This document shows positions 1-9,520 of a DNA stretch of 64,000 bases, piece by piece (position 1 is the first letter of the stretch; the number at the start of each line of letters is the position of its first letter). Source of the DNA: Clostridiales bacterium CCNA10 (GTDB lineage: Bacteria; Bacillota; Clostridia; Oscillospirales; Oscillospiraceae); contig AP018533.1 of NCBI GenBank assembly GCA_003573975.1, forward strand, positions 1,550,001 to 1,614,000, given 5' to 3'. Made by a program: the position numbers and the translations under genes. A model generated the notes under the pieces. It saw only the letters and a list, made by a program, of their open reading frames with translations. It was not told the DNA's origin and made no database searches.

Positions 1-1747
1 TCTGGTGGTGGCCACAGGGATGGAGGAGGCCAACATGGCCGACGTGGTCCGTGTGGGCGAGCAGCGCCTGATCGGCGAGATCCTGAATATGACTGGGGAC
101 GCCGCCTCCATCCAGGTCTATGAGGAGACCTCCGGACTGGGGCCCGGCGCTGAGGTGGTCACCACCGGCGCGCCCCTGTCCGTGGAGCTGGGCCCCGGCC
201 TGATCGAGAATATTTACGACGGGATCCAGCGCCCTCTGGAGGTCATCCGGGAGGTCAGCGGAAGCAACAGCCTCCCCCGGGGCGTGGAGGTGCCCGCCCT
301 GGACCGGGAGAAGAAGTGGGCGTTCACCCCGGCCGTCCAGCCCGGGACCCGGGTGGTGGGTGGCGATGTGCTGGGCACGGTCCAGGAGACCGAGTCCATC
401 CTCCACAAGATCATGCTGCCCCCCAGAATGAAGGGGACCATCGTGTCCATCCAGGGCGGCCCCTTTACCGTCACCGAGACGGTGGCCGTGCTGGAGCAGG
501 AGGACGGCTCCCGGGTGGAGCTGCCTATGATGCAGAAATGGCCTGTCCGTGTGGGCCGCCCCTATAAGCACAAGTATCCCCCTGTGGTGCCCCTCCAGTC
601 CGGACAGCGGATCGTGGACACCTTCTTCCCCGTGGCCAAGGGGGGCACCGCCGCCATCCCCGGCCCCTTCGGCTCCGGCAAGACGGTGATGCAGCACGCC
701 CTGGCCAAGTGGTCCGACGTGGACTTGGTGGTCTATATCGGCTGCGGCGAGCGGGGCAACGAGATGACCGACGTGCTCCGGGAGTTCCCCGAGCTGGTGG
801 ACCCCCGTACCGGTCAGTCGCTGATGAAGCGGACAGTGCTCATCGCCAACACCTCTGATATGCCGGTGGCCGCCCGTGAGGCGTCCATCTACACCGGCAT
901 CACCATCGCAGAGTACTTCCGGGACATGGGTTACGCCGTGGCCGTCATTGCCGACTCCACCTCCCGCTGGGCCGAGGCCCTGCGCGAGATGTCCGGCCGT
1001 CTGGAGGAGATGCCCGGCGAGGAGGGCTATCCCGCCTACCTCAGCTCCCGCCTGGCCCAGTTCTATGAGCGGGCCGGCTCCGTGGCCTGCCTGGGCTCCG
1101 ACGAGGACCGCCGGGGCAGCCTTACCGCCGTGGGCGCGGTGTCCCCTCCCGGCGGCGACCTGTCCGAGCCGGTCTCTCAGGCCACCATGCGCATTGTGAA
1201 GGTGTTCTGGGCCCTGGATTCCTCTCTGGCCTACCGCCGCCACTTCCCGGCCATCAACTGGCTCAACTCCTATTCCCTCTATCTGGACTCCCTGAAGCCC
1301 TGGTATGACGAGCATCTGGGCAAGGACTTCCTTCAGAACCGGGAGTGGGCCATGGCCGTGCTTCAGGAGGAGGCCAGCCTGAACGAGATCGTCCAGCTGG
1401 TGGGTAAGGACTCCCTCTCCGCCAGGGACCAGATCACGCTGGAGACCGCCAAGATGATCCGGGAGGACTTTCTGCAGCAGAACTCCTTTGTGGACATTGA
1501 CTCCTACTCGGAGTATGACCGGCAGGCGCGGATGCTTGCCCTTATCCGGGAGTATGACGGGCACTGCCGGGAGGCGGCGGAGCGGGGCGGAGACCTGGCT
1601 CAGATGTTCTCCATCCCCGCCCGGGAGAAGATCGGCCGGGCCAAATCGGTCCCTGCGAACCAGTATATGGATAACTATGCCAATATTATGGTGGAGATGG
1701 ACGAGGAGATCAACGCCATTGCGGAGAAGGGAGAGGAAGCACTGTGA
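1..1747 (+). CDS. atpA: V-type ATP synthase subunit A (5' partial)
   Basis: Catalytic A subunit of the V/A-type rotary ATPase, which couples ATP turnover to H+ or Na+ movement at the membrane. The frame is already open at base 2 and the first residues visible match the family a few residues after its normal N-terminus, so the true start lies just upstream of the window. The P-loop GPFGSGKT is at about nt 660-684, followed by GCGERGNEM and the [12 protein letters not shown] segment typical of A subunits. The bulge domain that separates A from F-type beta subunits is present before the P-loop. The stop overlaps the GTG start of subunit B by 4 nt, showing translational coupling. Confidence 0.97.
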   Translation, partial: LVVATGMEEANMADVVRVGEQRLIGEILNMTGDAASIQVYEETSGLGPGAEVVTTGAPLSVELGPGLIENIYDGIQRPLEVIREVSGSNSLPRGVEVPALDREKKWAFTPAVQPGTRVVGGDVLGTVQETESILHKIMLPPRMKGTIVSIQGGPFTVTETVAVLEQEDGSRVELPMMQKWPVRVGRPYKHKYPPVVPLQSGQRIVDTFFPVAKGGTAAIPGPFGSGKTVMQHALAKWSDVDLVVYIGCGERGNEMTDVLREFPELVDPRTGQSLMKRTVLIANTSDMPVAAREASIYTGITIAEYFRDMGYAVAVIADSTSRWAEALREMSGRLEEMPGEEGYPAYLSSRLAQFYERAGSVACLGSDEDRRGSLTAVGAVSPPGGDLSEPVSQATMRIVKVFWALDSSLAYRRHFPAINWLNSYSLYLDSLKPWYDEHLGKDFLQNREWAMAVLQEEASLNEIVQLVGKDSLSARDQITLETAKMIREDFLQQNSFVDIDSYSEYDRQARMLALIREYDGHCREAAERGGDLAQMFSIPAREKIGRAKSVPANQYMDNYANIMVEMDEEINAIAEKGEEAL

Positions 1748-3123
1748 TCCGGGAATATAAGACGATCCAGGAGATCTCCGGCCCGCTGATGGTGGTGGAT
1801 CACGTTCAGGGCGTCACCTATGACGAGCTGGGCGAGATCGAACTGACAGACGGCACCGTCCGGCGCTGCCAGGTGCTGGAGGTCAACGGCGACTCCGCCG
1901 TGGTCCAGCTATTTGAAAATTCCGCCGGTATCAATCTGGCTGAGTCCAAGATCCGCTTCCTGGGGCATCCCCTTCAGCTGGGCGTTTCAGAGGATATGCT
2001 GGGCCGGGTGTTCAACGGCATGGGCCAGCCCATCGATGGCGGCCCCGCCATCCTGGCGGACGAATACCGGGACATCAACGGTCTGGCCATGAACCCAGCC
2101 GCCCGGAACTACCCAAACGAGTTCATTCAGACGGGGATCTCCACCATCGACGGACTGAACACTCTGGTCCGCGGACAGAAGCTGCCCATCTTCTCCGGCT
2201 CCGGCCTGCCCCACGCGGCGCTGGCGGCTCAAATTGCCCGCCAGGCTAAGGTGCTGGACGGCGACTCCAACTTCGCTGTGGTCTTTGCGGCCATTGGCAT
2301 CACCTTTGAGGAGTCGGAGTTTTTTGTCAGCGAGTTCAAGCGCACCGGCGCCATTGACCGCACGGTCCTGTTCACCAACCTGGCCAACGACCCCGCCGTG
2401 GAGCGCATCGCCACCCCCCGGATGGCCCTCACCGCCGCGGAGTACCTGGCCTTTGAGAAGGGGATGCATGTGCTGGTCATTATGACCGACATCACCAACT
2501 ATGCCGAGGCCCTCCGGGAGATCTCCGCCGCCAAGAAGGAGGTCCCGGGCCGCCGCGGCTATCCTGGCTATCTGTATACCAATTTGGCGACCCTGTATGA
2601 GCGGGCGGGCCGTCAAATGGGCCGGGAGGGCTCCATCACCCTCATCCCCATCCTGACTATGCCCGAGGATGACAAGACCCACCCCATTCCCGACCTGACC
2701 GGCTACATCACCGAGGGGCAGATCATCCTCTCTCGGGAGCTGTACCGCAAGGGGGTCAACCCGCCGGTGGACGTGCTGCCCTCCCTGTCCCGTCTGAAGG
2801 ACAAGGGCACTGGCGCAGGCAAGACCCGGGAGGACCACTCCGGGACCATGAACCAGCTCTTCGCCGCCTATGCCACTGGCAAGGAGAACAAGGAACTCAT
2901 GTCCATTCTGGGTGAGGCCGCCCTCAGCCCCACCGACCTGCTATACGCCAAGTTTGCCGACGAGTTTGAAAAGCGCTATGTCTCCCAGGGGACGGATGAG
3001 AACCGCTCCATCGAGGAGACCCTGGACCTGGGCTGGGAGCTGCTGTCCATCCTGCCCCGGAGCGAACTGAAGCGCATCAAGCCGGAGTATATCGACAAGT
3101 ATCTGCCCAAGAAGGAGGGCTGA
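1744..3123 (+). CDS. atpB: V-type ATP synthase subunit B
   Basis: Non-catalytic B subunit of the V-type ATPase head, alternating with A in the A3B3 ring. The 459-residue length is normal. It has the family's [10 protein letters not shown] segment in place of a true Walker A, and later [20 protein letters not shown] and the SLSRLKDKG stretch. The GTG start at 1744 overlaps the A stop (GTGA). It is followed by a 53-nt spacer holding the palindrome GCCTGCCGCGGCAGGC and a good ribosome site for subunit D, so A, B and D are one transcription unit. Confidence 0.97.
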   Translation: MIREYKTIQEISGPLMVVDHVQGVTYDELGEIELTDGTVRRCQVLEVNGDSAVVQLFENSAGINLAESKIRFLGHPLQLGVSEDMLGRVFNGMGQPIDGGPAILADEYRDINGLAMNPAARNYPNEFIQTGISTIDGLNTLVRGQKLPIFSGSGLPHAALAAQIARQAKVLDGDSNFAVVFAAIGITFEESEFFVSEFKRTGAIDRTVLFTNLANDPAVERIATPRMALTAAEYLAFEKGMHVLVIMTDITNYAEALREISAAKKEVPGRRGYPGYLYTNLATLYERAGRQMGREGSITLIPILTMPEDDKTHPIPDLTGYITEGQIILSRELYRKGVNPPVDVLPSLSRLKDKGTGAGKTREDHSGTMNQLFAAYATGKENKELMSILGEAALSPTDLLYAKFADEFEKRYVSQGTDENRSIEETLDLGWELLSILPRSELKRIKPEYIDKYLPKKEG

Positions 3124-3176
3124 GTTTGTCCGTGCCTGCCGCGGCAGGCGCTTCGGCCGGAAAGAGGTGAACCAAA

Positions 3177-3866
3177 TTGCCAAGCACGACTGTCAATCCG
3201 ACCCGGCAGGAGCTGACCCGGCTGAAAAACCGGCTCAGGACCTCCATACGGGGCCACAAGCTGTTGAAGGATAAGCGGGATGAGCTGATGAAGCAGTTCA
3301 TGGACGTGGTGCGGGAAAACCGGGCGCTCCGGAAGCGGGTGGAGGAGGGCCTGATGCGGGCCCATGGCTCCTTTACCGTGGCGGCGGCCCTCATGTCCCC
3401 GGAGATGCTGGAGCAGTCCCTGCTCTATCCCAAGCAGTCTGTGGAGCTGGATATGAGCTTCCAGAATATCATGTCGGTGGACGTCCCGCGCTACCACTTC
3501 AAGACAAAAAGCCAGGATCCAGGGGAGGTCTACCCCTACGGTTTTGCTCAGACCAGCGGCGAACTGGATGACGCGGTGGATGCTATGTCCCAGGTCTTTG
3601 CGGATATGCTCAAGCTGGCGGAGGTGGAAAAGACCAGTCAGCTCCTGGCCCAGGAGATCGAAAAGACCCGCCGCCGGGTCAATGCCCTGGAGTATGTGAA
3701 GATCCCCCAGATGCAGGAGAGCATCAAGTATATCACCATGAAGCTGGATGAGAACGAGCGGGCCAATACCATTCGTTTGATGAAGGTGAAGGATATGCTG
3801 CTCAAGGAGAGCATCCAGGAGCGGCGTGAGAAGAATGCCCGGGAGATCCAGGCATTCGGAGGCTGA
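3177..3866 (+). CDS. atpD: V-type ATP synthase subunit D
   Basis: Central-stalk D subunit of the V-type ATPase, the rotor shaft inside the A3B3 head. The start is TTG at 3177, supported by GAAAGAGGTG just upstream and by the family N-terminus (NPTRQELTRLKNRL). The 229-residue protein is mostly charged helix at both ends, as expected for the two-helix coiled coil, with the conserved KTRRRVNALEYVKIPQM segment near residues 163-179. It closes the ATPase operon; a GC-rich hairpin follows at once. Confidence 0.95.
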   Translation: MPSTTVNPTRQELTRLKNRLRTSIRGHKLLKDKRDELMKQFMDVVRENRALRKRVEEGLMRAHGSFTVAAALMSPEMLEQSLLYPKQSVELDMSFQNIMSVDVPRYHFKTKSQDPGEVYPYGFAQTSGELDDAVDAMSQVFADMLKLAEVEKTSQLLAQEIEKTRRRVNALEYVKIPQMQESIKYITMKLDENERANTIRLMKVKDMLLKESIQERREKNAREIQAFGG

Positions 3867-3878
3867 CACACGATTCGG

Positions 3879-3922
3879 CGCAGGCCCTGCGGATCACACT
3901 GCGGGGCCTGCGTTCTGCTGTT
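3879..3922 (+). terminator. Putative terminator after V-ATPase operon
   Basis: The 9-bp stem CGCAGGCCC / GGGCCTGCG (3879-3887 with 3904-3912) is followed by a T-rich but interrupted stretch. It lies 12 nt after the subunit D stop. The tail is weaker than a classical T-run. Confidence 0.6.
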
Positions 3923-3946
3923 TGGGAGAAGGGGAGAGCCTGTCTC

Positions 3947-4001
3947 TTGACTTTTTCCGGATACGATGGTAAAATATATTTAAATGAGAATAGTTCTCAT
4001 T
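3947..4001 (+). promoter_or_regulatory. rbr promoter with Fur-like operator
   Basis: A sigma-A-type promoter TTGACT (3947-3952), 17-nt spacer, TAAAAT (3970-3975) precedes rubrerythrin. A palindrome AATGAGAA-TAG-TTCTCATT (3983-4001), perfect over 8-bp arms, lies at the predicted transcription start. Its core TGAGAATAGTTCTCA resembles Fur-family boxes (7-1-7 layout). A bound repressor there would block initiation, so iron- or peroxide-responsive control of rubrerythrin is inferred. Fur, PerR and Zur boxes cannot be told apart securely by eye. Confidence 0.7.
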
Positions 4002-4086
4002 AAATCCGCAGAGGGACAGTCTCATATAAAAGGGGCCTCGCTCCAAACGGAAATACAAGAGTGATGCAGAAAGGATGAAGCAGACA

Positions 4087-4623
4087 ATGGCTGAATTGAA
4101 GGGAAGCAAGACGGAGCAAAATCTTTGGACCGCATTTGCCGGGGAGTCTCAGGCCCGAAACAAGTATACCTACTTTGCCTCGAAGGCCAAGAAGGACGGC
4201 TATGTCCAGATCTCCAAGATCTTTGAGGAGACCGCCGCCAATGAGAAGGAGCACGCCGAGATCTGGTTCAAGCTGCTGAACGGCATCGGGACCACGGCGG
4301 AGAATCTGGAGGCCGCCGCCCAGGGAGAGAACTATGAGTGGACGGAGATGTATGCCACCATGGCCAAGGAGGCCAGGGAGGAGGGCTTCGACCACATCGC
4401 CTTCCTGTTTGAGGAGGTGGCCAAGATCGAGAAGGAGCACGAGGACCGCTACCGCAGGCTGCTGGCCAATGTAGAGGGCGGGCTGGTGTTCTCCCGGGAT
4501 GGAGAGATGATCTGGCAGTGCAGCAACTGCGGGCACATCCATGTGGGCAAGCAGGCCCCGGAGATGTGTCCTGTCTGTGCCCATCCCAAGGCTTATTTCC
4601 AGCTGAAAGCGGAGAATTATTGA
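4087..4623 (+). CDS. rbr: Rubrerythrin
   Basis: Non-heme diiron peroxidase that reduces hydrogen peroxide in anaerobes. The N-terminal ferritin-like four-helix domain shows [15 protein letters not shown], an EKEH site and a second [15 protein letters not shown] site. The C-terminal rubredoxin-like domain has two CxxC iron knuckles (CSNCG and CPVC). The ATG at 4087 is preferred because it sits 12 nt after AGAAAGG and matches the family N-terminus ([14 protein letters not shown]); an in-frame ATG at 4075 abuts the ribosome site. It is a single-gene unit between a Fur-like operator and a strong terminator. Confidence 0.95.
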   Translation: MAELKGSKTEQNLWTAFAGESQARNKYTYFASKAKKDGYVQISKIFEETAANEKEHAEIWFKLLNGIGTTAENLEAAAQGENYEWTEMYATMAKEAREEGFDHIAFLFEEVAKIEKEHEDRYRRLLANVEGGLVFSRDGEMIWQCSNCGHIHVGKQAPEMCPVCAHPKAYFQLKAENY

Positions 4624-4634
4624 TCGAAACAGGG

Positions 4635-4662
4635 CCGGGAGCCGTAAAGCTCCCGGTTTTTT
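4635..4662 (+). terminator. Rho-independent terminator of rbr
   Basis: Stem CCGGGAGC / GCTCCCGG with a 6-nt loop followed by TTTTTT, 12 nt after the rubrerythrin stop. Confidence 0.92.
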
Positions 4663-4707
4663 GTCTGTATTCACAAAATCTTTACACAGAAAGATAGAGG
4701 CGCGCAC

Positions 4708-4736
4708 TTGCCAAAAAAGCGCGGGTTGTATATAAT
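4708..4736 (+). promoter_or_regulatory. Promoter of YitT-family gene
   Basis: TTGCCA (4708-4713), 17-nt spacer, TATAAT (4731-4736), about 33 nt before the TTG start at 4770. Confidence 0.75.
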
Positions 4737-4769
4737 AGTCATGCGTGGAAAATTAAAGGAGTTGTTATT

Positions 4770-5399
4770 TTGTTTTCCCTATTAAAGCCAAAGAAGTGTG
4801 CGCTGGCTCTGCTGGGCAGCGGGATCCTTGCCTTTGGCCTGTACAACATCCATGCGTTGTCCGGTGTGACGGAGGGCGGCGTGTTGGGTATGACGCTGTT
4901 CCTGCACCATTGGATCGGGCTGTCGCCGGCGCTGTCTGGGCTGGTCCTGAACGCACTCTGCTATTGGCTGGGCTGGAAGCTGTTGGGGCGTGAATTTATC
5001 GCCTATTCTATCGTAGCTGGGGGCGGCTTCTCCCTGTTCTACGGCGTGTGCGAGCAATTTGATCCCCTCTGGCCCCAGCTGGCGGAGCATCCGCTGCTGG
5101 CTGCGGTGCTGGGCGCCCTGTTTGTGGGTGTGGGCGTGGGCATCAGCATCCGCGCGGGCGGTGCTCCGGGGGGCGATGACGCCCTGGCCATGAGCATTTC
5201 CGCGGTGAGCCACTGGGACATTCAGTGGGCCTATCTCATCAGCGATCTTGTGGTGCTGGCCCTGTCGGCCACATACATCGACTGGAAGCGGCTTGCCTGC
5301 TCGCTGCTGACGGTGATCCTGTCCGGACAGATCATCGGTCTGGTCCAGAAGATCGGAAAAGAGCCGGAGGAGCAGACGCCCGTAACAGAAGAAAGCTGA
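4770..5399 (+). CDS. YitT-family integral membrane protein
   Basis: A 209-residue membrane protein with about five hydrophobic segments and the glycine-rich signatures of the YitT/DUF161 family: GVTEGGVLGMTLFLHHWIGL near residues 32-51 and the later GIGISIRAGGAPGGDDALA-like segment near 118-136. The TTG start follows AAAGGAG. Biological role is unknown. It is monocistronic, with its own promoter and a long hairpin downstream shared with the converging transporter operon. Confidence 0.85.
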   Translation: MFSLLKPKKCALALLGSGILAFGLYNIHALSGVTEGGVLGMTLFLHHWIGLSPALSGLVLNALCYWLGWKLLGREFIAYSIVAGGGFSLFYGVCEQFDPLWPQLAEHPLLAAVLGALFVGVGVGISIRAGGAPGGDDALAMSISAVSHWDIQWAYLISDLVVLALSATYIDWKRLACSLLTVILSGQIIGLVQKIGKEPEEQTPVTEES

Positions 5400-5447
5400 T
5401 CCAAAGCGTCTGTTTTGTCATCAATTCCACGCATGAAAGAGAGGAAA

Positions 5448-5493
5448 CCCCTGTATCCACCCGGAAGGTTCCGGGGCGGATACAGGGGTATTT
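5448..5493. terminator. Bidirectional terminator
   Basis: Long hairpin: outer stem CCCCTGTATCC / GGATACAGGGG (5448-5458 with 5478-5488) and inner stem CCCGGAA / TTCCGGG, followed by TATTTTG. It separates the YitT-type gene from the convergent glnQ-like gene. Confidence 0.8.
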
Positions 5494-5519
5494 TGCAGCG
5501 TTTGTCCCGTGATCAGGAC

Positions 5520-6266
5520 TCACAGCACCTTGCTGAGGAACAGCTGGGTGCGGGGGTTCTGTGGGCTGTCAAAGAGGGCTTGGGGGGTGTTTTCCTCCAG
5601 GATGGCGCCGCCGTCCATGAAGATGACCCGGCTGGCCACCTCCCGGGCAAAGCCCATCTCGTGGGTGACCACCGCCATGGTCATGCCCTCCTGGGCCAGA
5701 TCCCGCATCAGGTCCAGCACCTCGCCCACCATCTCGGGGTCCAGGGCGGAGGTGGGCTCGTCAAAGAGCATGACCTCCGGCTCCATGGCCAGGGCGCGGA
5801 CGATGGCGATGCGCTGCTTCTGGCCGCCGGAGAGCATATTGGGGTACTCGTTGGCCTTGTCGGCCAGGCCGATGCGCTCCAGCAGCTCCATGGCCTGCTT
5901 GTCCGCCTCCTCCTGGGTCTTGAGCTTCAACTGGACAGGGGCCAGGGTGATGTTCTTCTGGACCGTCATGTGGGGGAAGAGGTTGAAGTGCTGGAACACC
6001 ATGCCCATCTTCCGGCGGTGGAGGTCGATGTCCACCTTTTTGTCCGTGATGTCCACGTCGTTGAAGTAGATGTGGCCGGAGGAGGGGACCTCCAGCAGGT
6101 TCAGGCACCGCAACAGGGTGGACTTGCCGGAGCCGGAGGGGCCGATGATGGCGACCACCTCGCCCTTCTGAATGGTCAGGGAGCAGTCGTTCAGGGCCTT
6201 GACCGCCCCGTGATTGAATTCCTTGATCACGTGCTCCACACGGATCAGATCACCGCTTGTCGCCAC
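5520..6266 (-). CDS. glnQ: Amino-acid ABC transporter ATP-binding protein
   Basis: ATPase of a polar amino-acid import system, cytoplasmic partner of the permease encoded just upstream. Walker A GPSGSGKS is at residues 42-49, the signature LSGGQKQR follows, then Walker B VMLFDEP with the downstream H-loop. The GTG at 6266 is chosen because AAAGGAGG lies 7 nt upstream; an in-frame TTG at 6284 would put the ribosome site inside the gene. It overlaps the permease stop by 17 nt. The substrate is not decided by the ATPase. Confidence 0.93.
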   Translation of the reverse strand: MATSGDLIRVEHVIKEFNHGAVKALNDCSLTIQKGEVVAIIGPSGSGKSTLLRCLNLLEVPSSGHIYFNDVDITDKKVDIDLHRRKMGMVFQHFNLFPHMTVQKNITLAPVQLKLKTQEEADKQAMELLERIGLADKANEYPNMLSGGQKQRIAIVRALAMEPEVMLFDEPTSALDPEMVGEVLDLMRDLAQEGMTMAVVTHEMGFAREVASRVIFMDGGAILEENTPQALFDSPQNPRTQLFLSKVL

Positions 6267-6984
6267 GGCGCATCCTCCTTTCAATGGCCTCGATGGCCTT
6301 GCTGGCGGGGAAATTGATGCAGAAGTAGATCAATGCAATAAATACGAAGGGGCCTACCGAAATCAACGTAGTGCCGGAGACATTCTTTGCGGCAAACATC
6401 AGCTCGCCCATGCCGTAGGCGGAACAGACAGAGGACTCCTTCACCATGGTGACCACCTCGTTGGCCAGGGCGGGGAGGACGTTCTTCACCGCCTGGGGTA
6501 GGACAACCAGCTTCATGGCCTGCCATTGGGACAGGCCCAGAGAGCGGGCGGCCTCGGTCTGTCCGCTGTCCACCGCCAGGATGCCGGCCCGGAAGATCTC
6601 CGCCACATAGGCGGAACTGTTCAGTGCCAGGGACACCACGAAGGGGATGAACATATCAAGACGGATAAAGCCAATGTAGACCCGGGGAACTTGAATGATG
6701 TAAAAGATGCCGAAATAGATAATGGCCAATTGGACCATCAAAGGAGTGGAACGGAAGACCGCGATATAGGCGCCGGACAGCCCGTGGATGAAACGGTTCT
6801 TGCTCAGACGCATCAGGGCCAGCAGCAGGGCTGGGATCACAGCCAGCAGCACCGCCACAATGGACAGAGCCAAAGTGTTTAGAACGCCGTCTACAAAGTA
6901 GGAGGCGTACTTGGGCAGGAAGGAGAAATTGATGAAGCTGGCTGGGAATGTGGAATCAAACATTTTTGAGATGGCTTCTAGCAT
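6250..6984 (-). CDS. Amino-acid ABC transporter permease (HisMQ type)
   Basis: A 244-residue inner-membrane permease of the polar amino-acid uptake family. It has about five hydrophobic segments and the family EAA-type loop ([30 protein letters not shown], near residues 144-173) that docks on the ATPase. The start ATG at 6984 follows AAAGGAG. It lies between the substrate-binding protein and the ATPase genes, making a complete three-gene importer. One permease gene implies a homodimeric channel. Confidence 0.93.
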   Translation of the reverse strand: MLEAISKMFDSTFPASFINFSFLPKYASYFVDGVLNTLALSIVAVLLAVIPALLLALMRLSKNRFIHGLSGAYIAVFRSTPLMVQLAIIYFGIFYIIQVPRVYIGFIRLDMFIPFVVSLALNSSAYVAEIFRAGILAVDSGQTEAARSLGLSQWQAMKLVVLPQAVKNVLPALANEVVTMVKESSVCSAYGMGELMFAAKNVSGTTLISVGPFVFIALIYFCINFPASKAIEAIERRMRRGDKR

Positions 6985-7026
6985 GGCGGGACTCCTTTAT
7001 GTTGTAACGGTTGGGATGACATAGGA

Positions 7027-7059
7027 CCGTGGAGGGCCGGAATAACCGGCCCCCCACGG
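7027..7059 (-). promoter_or_regulatory. Intercistronic stem-loop between binding protein and permease
   Basis: A 14-bp stem with one mismatch (7027-7040 with 7046-7059, loop AATAA) lies in the 108-nt gap between the binding-protein stop and the permease start. No T-run follows on the transcribed strand. In ABC importer operons such hairpins commonly protect the upstream mRNA and raise binding-protein output; that role is inferred. Confidence 0.6.
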
Positions 7060-7092
7060 GGGATCCGTATGATTAGGGAGGTGCGGCGGGAG

Positions 7093-7959
7093 TTAACCCT
7101 CCAGAGCCTGAGAGCTGAGCTCGTCAGCCTTCTCGATGAATCCGTCCATGGTGCCATCGGAAAGCACCTTGGCGATGGTCTCATTGATGGAGGGGAGCAG
7201 GCCTTTGGGATCGCCCTTAGCGACCCAGACGCGGTAGGGTTCCACATAACTGCTCATGTCGATGTCCACAGCAGCCAGATCGGAGTTGGAGGCCAAATAC
7301 TGGTCTGCCACAGCGCCGTCCAGCACAAGGGCGTCGCACTTGCCGTACACCAGGTTGTTCACCAGGTCCACCACAGAGGACATGGAAACCAGATCGGCGC
7401 CAGTCATGTACTTGGTGACGATTGTTTCCTTGGTGGTTGCGGTCTGAGCGCCCACAGCTTTACCAGCGAAGTCCTCCAGGGAGGTATAATTTCCTTCATC
7501 GCCCGCTCTGACAACGATTTTGGGGGGGAGATCGGAGTAGTAGCCATCGGAGTAATCAGCGGCGGCCGGACGGACACCCTCTTCATCGATCTCGGCGGCG
7601 GCGATCACCATATCGCACTGTCCCTGGTTCAACAGGGTGAACAGGTTGTTGAAGTCCATATGGACCACCTCGAACTCAGCGCCCATGTCCTCAGCGATCT
7701 GCTCGCCCAGGAACACGTCGATGCCCACAATCTTGTCCTCGCCGTCCTGAAGGACATGGAACTCGAAGGGGGGATAGTCGGCGGAGGTGCCTAGCACCAG
7801 CTTGTCCACCGCGGGGGCGGAGGCGCTGGCGTCATTCTGGCTGGCGGAGCCGGAGGCCGCGCCGGAGCTGGCGGAGCCGTTGGAGCTGCTGCCGCAGGCG
7901 GTCAGCCCAAGAGCCATGGTCAGAGCCAGGCCCATTGCAAGAACATTCTTTTTCATCAT
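7093..7959 (-). CDS. Amino-acid ABC transporter substrate-binding lipoprotein
   Basis: Extracytoplasmic solute receptor anchored as a lipoprotein. It has a lysine-rich signal peptide and lipobox LTAC with Cys22, then a Ser/Gly/Ala-rich linker, then a bacterial extracellular solute-binding family 3 fold: LVLGTSADYPPFEF, VGIDVFLGEQIAEDMG, and the GKAVGAQTATTKE lobe. ATG at 7959 is 7 nt after AAAGGAG and is preferred to the TTG at 7965. It is first in the three-gene importer operon. The substrate is likely a polar amino acid but cannot be read more closely. Confidence 0.93.
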   Translation of the reverse strand: MMKKNVLAMGLALTMALGLTACGSSSNGSASSGAASGSASQNDASASAPAVDKLVLGTSADYPPFEFHVLQDGEDKIVGIDVFLGEQIAEDMGAEFEVVHMDFNNLFTLLNQGQCDMVIAAAEIDEEGVRPAAADYSDGYYSDLPPKIVVRAGDEGNYTSLEDFAGKAVGAQTATTKETIVTKYMTGADLVSMSSVVDLVNNLVYGKCDALVLDGAVADQYLASNSDLAAVDIDMSSYVEPYRVWVAKGDPKGLLPSINETIAKVLSDGTMDGFIEKADELSSQALEG

Positions 7960-8016
7960 TTCCAATCTCCTTTTTCATCGGAGCGGCGTCCGCCGCCCTT
8001 CCTTCAGGCTGATATG

Positions 8017-8046
8017 AGTATACTCCTAAAAAATATGCAACGTCAA
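8017..8046 (-). promoter_or_regulatory. Promoter of amino-acid ABC transporter operon
   Basis: On the minus strand TTGACG (8041-8046), 18-nt spacer, TATACT (8017-8022), about 58 nt upstream of the binding-protein start. Confidence 0.75.
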
Positions 8047-8119
8047 TAGATAAATATGCAAATTCTTTGAAAAAGACAAAATTTTTTTGGCGCAAATGAC
8101 CGATGCCGGGAAAATGTCG

Positions 8120-8148
8120 TTGAAATTGGTGAAAAAAGAGGGTATAAT
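8120..8148 (+). promoter_or_regulatory. Promoter of alanine racemase gene
   Basis: TTGAAA (8120-8125), 17-nt spacer, TATAAT (8143-8148), about 78 nt before the ATG at 8227. It is back-to-back with the transporter promoter in the same 260-nt divergent region. Confidence 0.75.
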
Positions 8149-8226
8149 GCTGAGGAATAAGTGGGAGGAACGGGGGAGTTTTCCTGGGAAAATTCCGGGT
8201 GAACCGCTGGAAAAGCAGGAGAGAGT

Positions 8227-9342
8227 ATGAATAAAAATTTGCATAATTCGGTTTTATACATCGATATGGGACAGCTGCGGCGCAACGCGGAGGCCATTTT
8301 ACGGGAACTGGACGGGGCCCAGCTGATCCCGGTCCTGAAGGGGAACGCCTATGGTCTGGGCCAGGAGGAAGTGGGGGCCGCCCTGGCGGCCATCCCGGAG
8401 ATCCGGACTATGGCGGTGGCCCAGGTGTCGGAGGGTGCGGCCCTCCGGCGGGCCGGGGTGACCCAGGACATTCTGGTGCTGGGGGGCGTGCCGGTGCGGC
8501 TGCTGGCCCCGGCGGTGGAGCTGGGGCTGACGCTGACTGTGGGGCGGCCGGGCCTGCTGCCGCTGCTGGCGGAGCTGGGCCGGACCCAGGGAAGGCTGGT
8601 GCAGGTACAGGTCAAGGTGGAGACCGGGCTGCACCGGTACGGTCTGACGCCCGGGGCGGAGCTGGACGGACTGCTGGAGGAGTGGCGGGAGTACGCGCCC
8701 TGGATCCGGGTGACAGGCGCGTTCACCCACTTCGCCGACCTGGGGGACCCGGTCCGCGCAGAGGAGCAGTTCCAGACCTATCTGAGGGGGGTGGCCCAGC
8801 TGGAGCGGGGCGGAATGGAGATCCCCATGCGCCATGTGTCGGCCAGCGCCGCCAGCGAATATGCCCCCCAGTACCGGCTGGACGGGGTGCGCATCGGCCG
8901 GCGGCTGTATATGGACCATCCCACCGCCCCGCTGGGGACGGTCCGGGAGGTGTGCTCCTGGCGGGCCTGGGTGACCCGGGTGCGCCCCCTTCGGGCGGGG
9001 GACGCCCTGGGCTATGGCGGACACATCCGGATGCCCCGGGATGGCATGGCTGCCACCATCTCGGTGGGCTATGGCGACGGCCTGGACCCGGAGCTGGTCC
9101 GGGTGGGCGGGCCGGTGCTCATCGGCGGCCAGCGGGCGCGCCTGCTGGCCTGCTGCATGGACCAGACGGTGGTGGACGTCACCGGGATCCCCTGTGCGGT
9201 GGATGACGAGGTGACGCTGCTGGGGGGCGACGGACATGGGAACTGGCTGTCCTCCCAGGAGGTCTCTCTGCTGATCGGGGAGGACGAGGGCTGCGGCCTC
9301 ACATCCCGGCTCAGCGGCCGGGTGGGGAGGGTGTATCTGTGA
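8227..9342 (+). CDS. alr: Alanine racemase family protein
   Basis: PLP-dependent racemase that would supply D-alanine for peptidoglycan. The predicted Schiff-base lysine is Lys38 in PVLKGNAYGLG; the usual family form is KANAYGHG, so the motif is divergent but keeps K, N, AYG and G. Other landmarks are VETGLHRYG, SASAASEYAP, the SVGYGDGLDPEL catalytic segment and CMDQTVVDVT. ATG at 8227 follows AGGAGAG. The 371-residue length is normal. A related amino-acid racemase is the main alternative. Confidence 0.82.
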   Translation: MNKNLHNSVLYIDMGQLRRNAEAILRELDGAQLIPVLKGNAYGLGQEEVGAALAAIPEIRTMAVAQVSEGAALRRAGVTQDILVLGGVPVRLLAPAVELGLTLTVGRPGLLPLLAELGRTQGRLVQVQVKVETGLHRYGLTPGAELDGLLEEWREYAPWIRVTGAFTHFADLGDPVRAEEQFQTYLRGVAQLERGGMEIPMRHVSASAASEYAPQYRLDGVRIGRRLYMDHPTAPLGTVREVCSWRAWVTRVRPLRAGDALGYGGHIRMPRDGMAATISVGYGDGLDPELVRVGGPVLIGGQRARLLACCMDQTVVDVTGIPCAVDDEVTLLGGDGHGNWLSSQEVSLLIGEDEGCGLTSRLSGRVGRVYL

Positions 9343-9477
9343 AGCACCCCTGGGAACAAACTGTAAAGTAAATCCGCATTACGATCAAACGGCGAACAGT
9401 GTGAGGCCGGACAGGGCCGATGCGGCTGAATTTACAAAATGTACTTGAAAAATTTTTGAAAAGCATTAAGCTGTTAA

Positions 9478-9508
9478 GCGTGAAAAAACGCCCCGGGGCC
9501 GGGGCGCG
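9478..9508. other. GC hairpin in the alr-to-LTA-synthase gap
   Basis: CGCCCCGG / CCGGGGCG around a short loop, preceded on the plus strand by AAAAAA. In the minus-strand sense this is a hairpin with a T-tail, though no minus-strand gene ends here. It may instead be an RNA structure ahead of the next gene. Confidence 0.4.
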
Positions 9509-9520
9509 GGAGGCTGAGGA

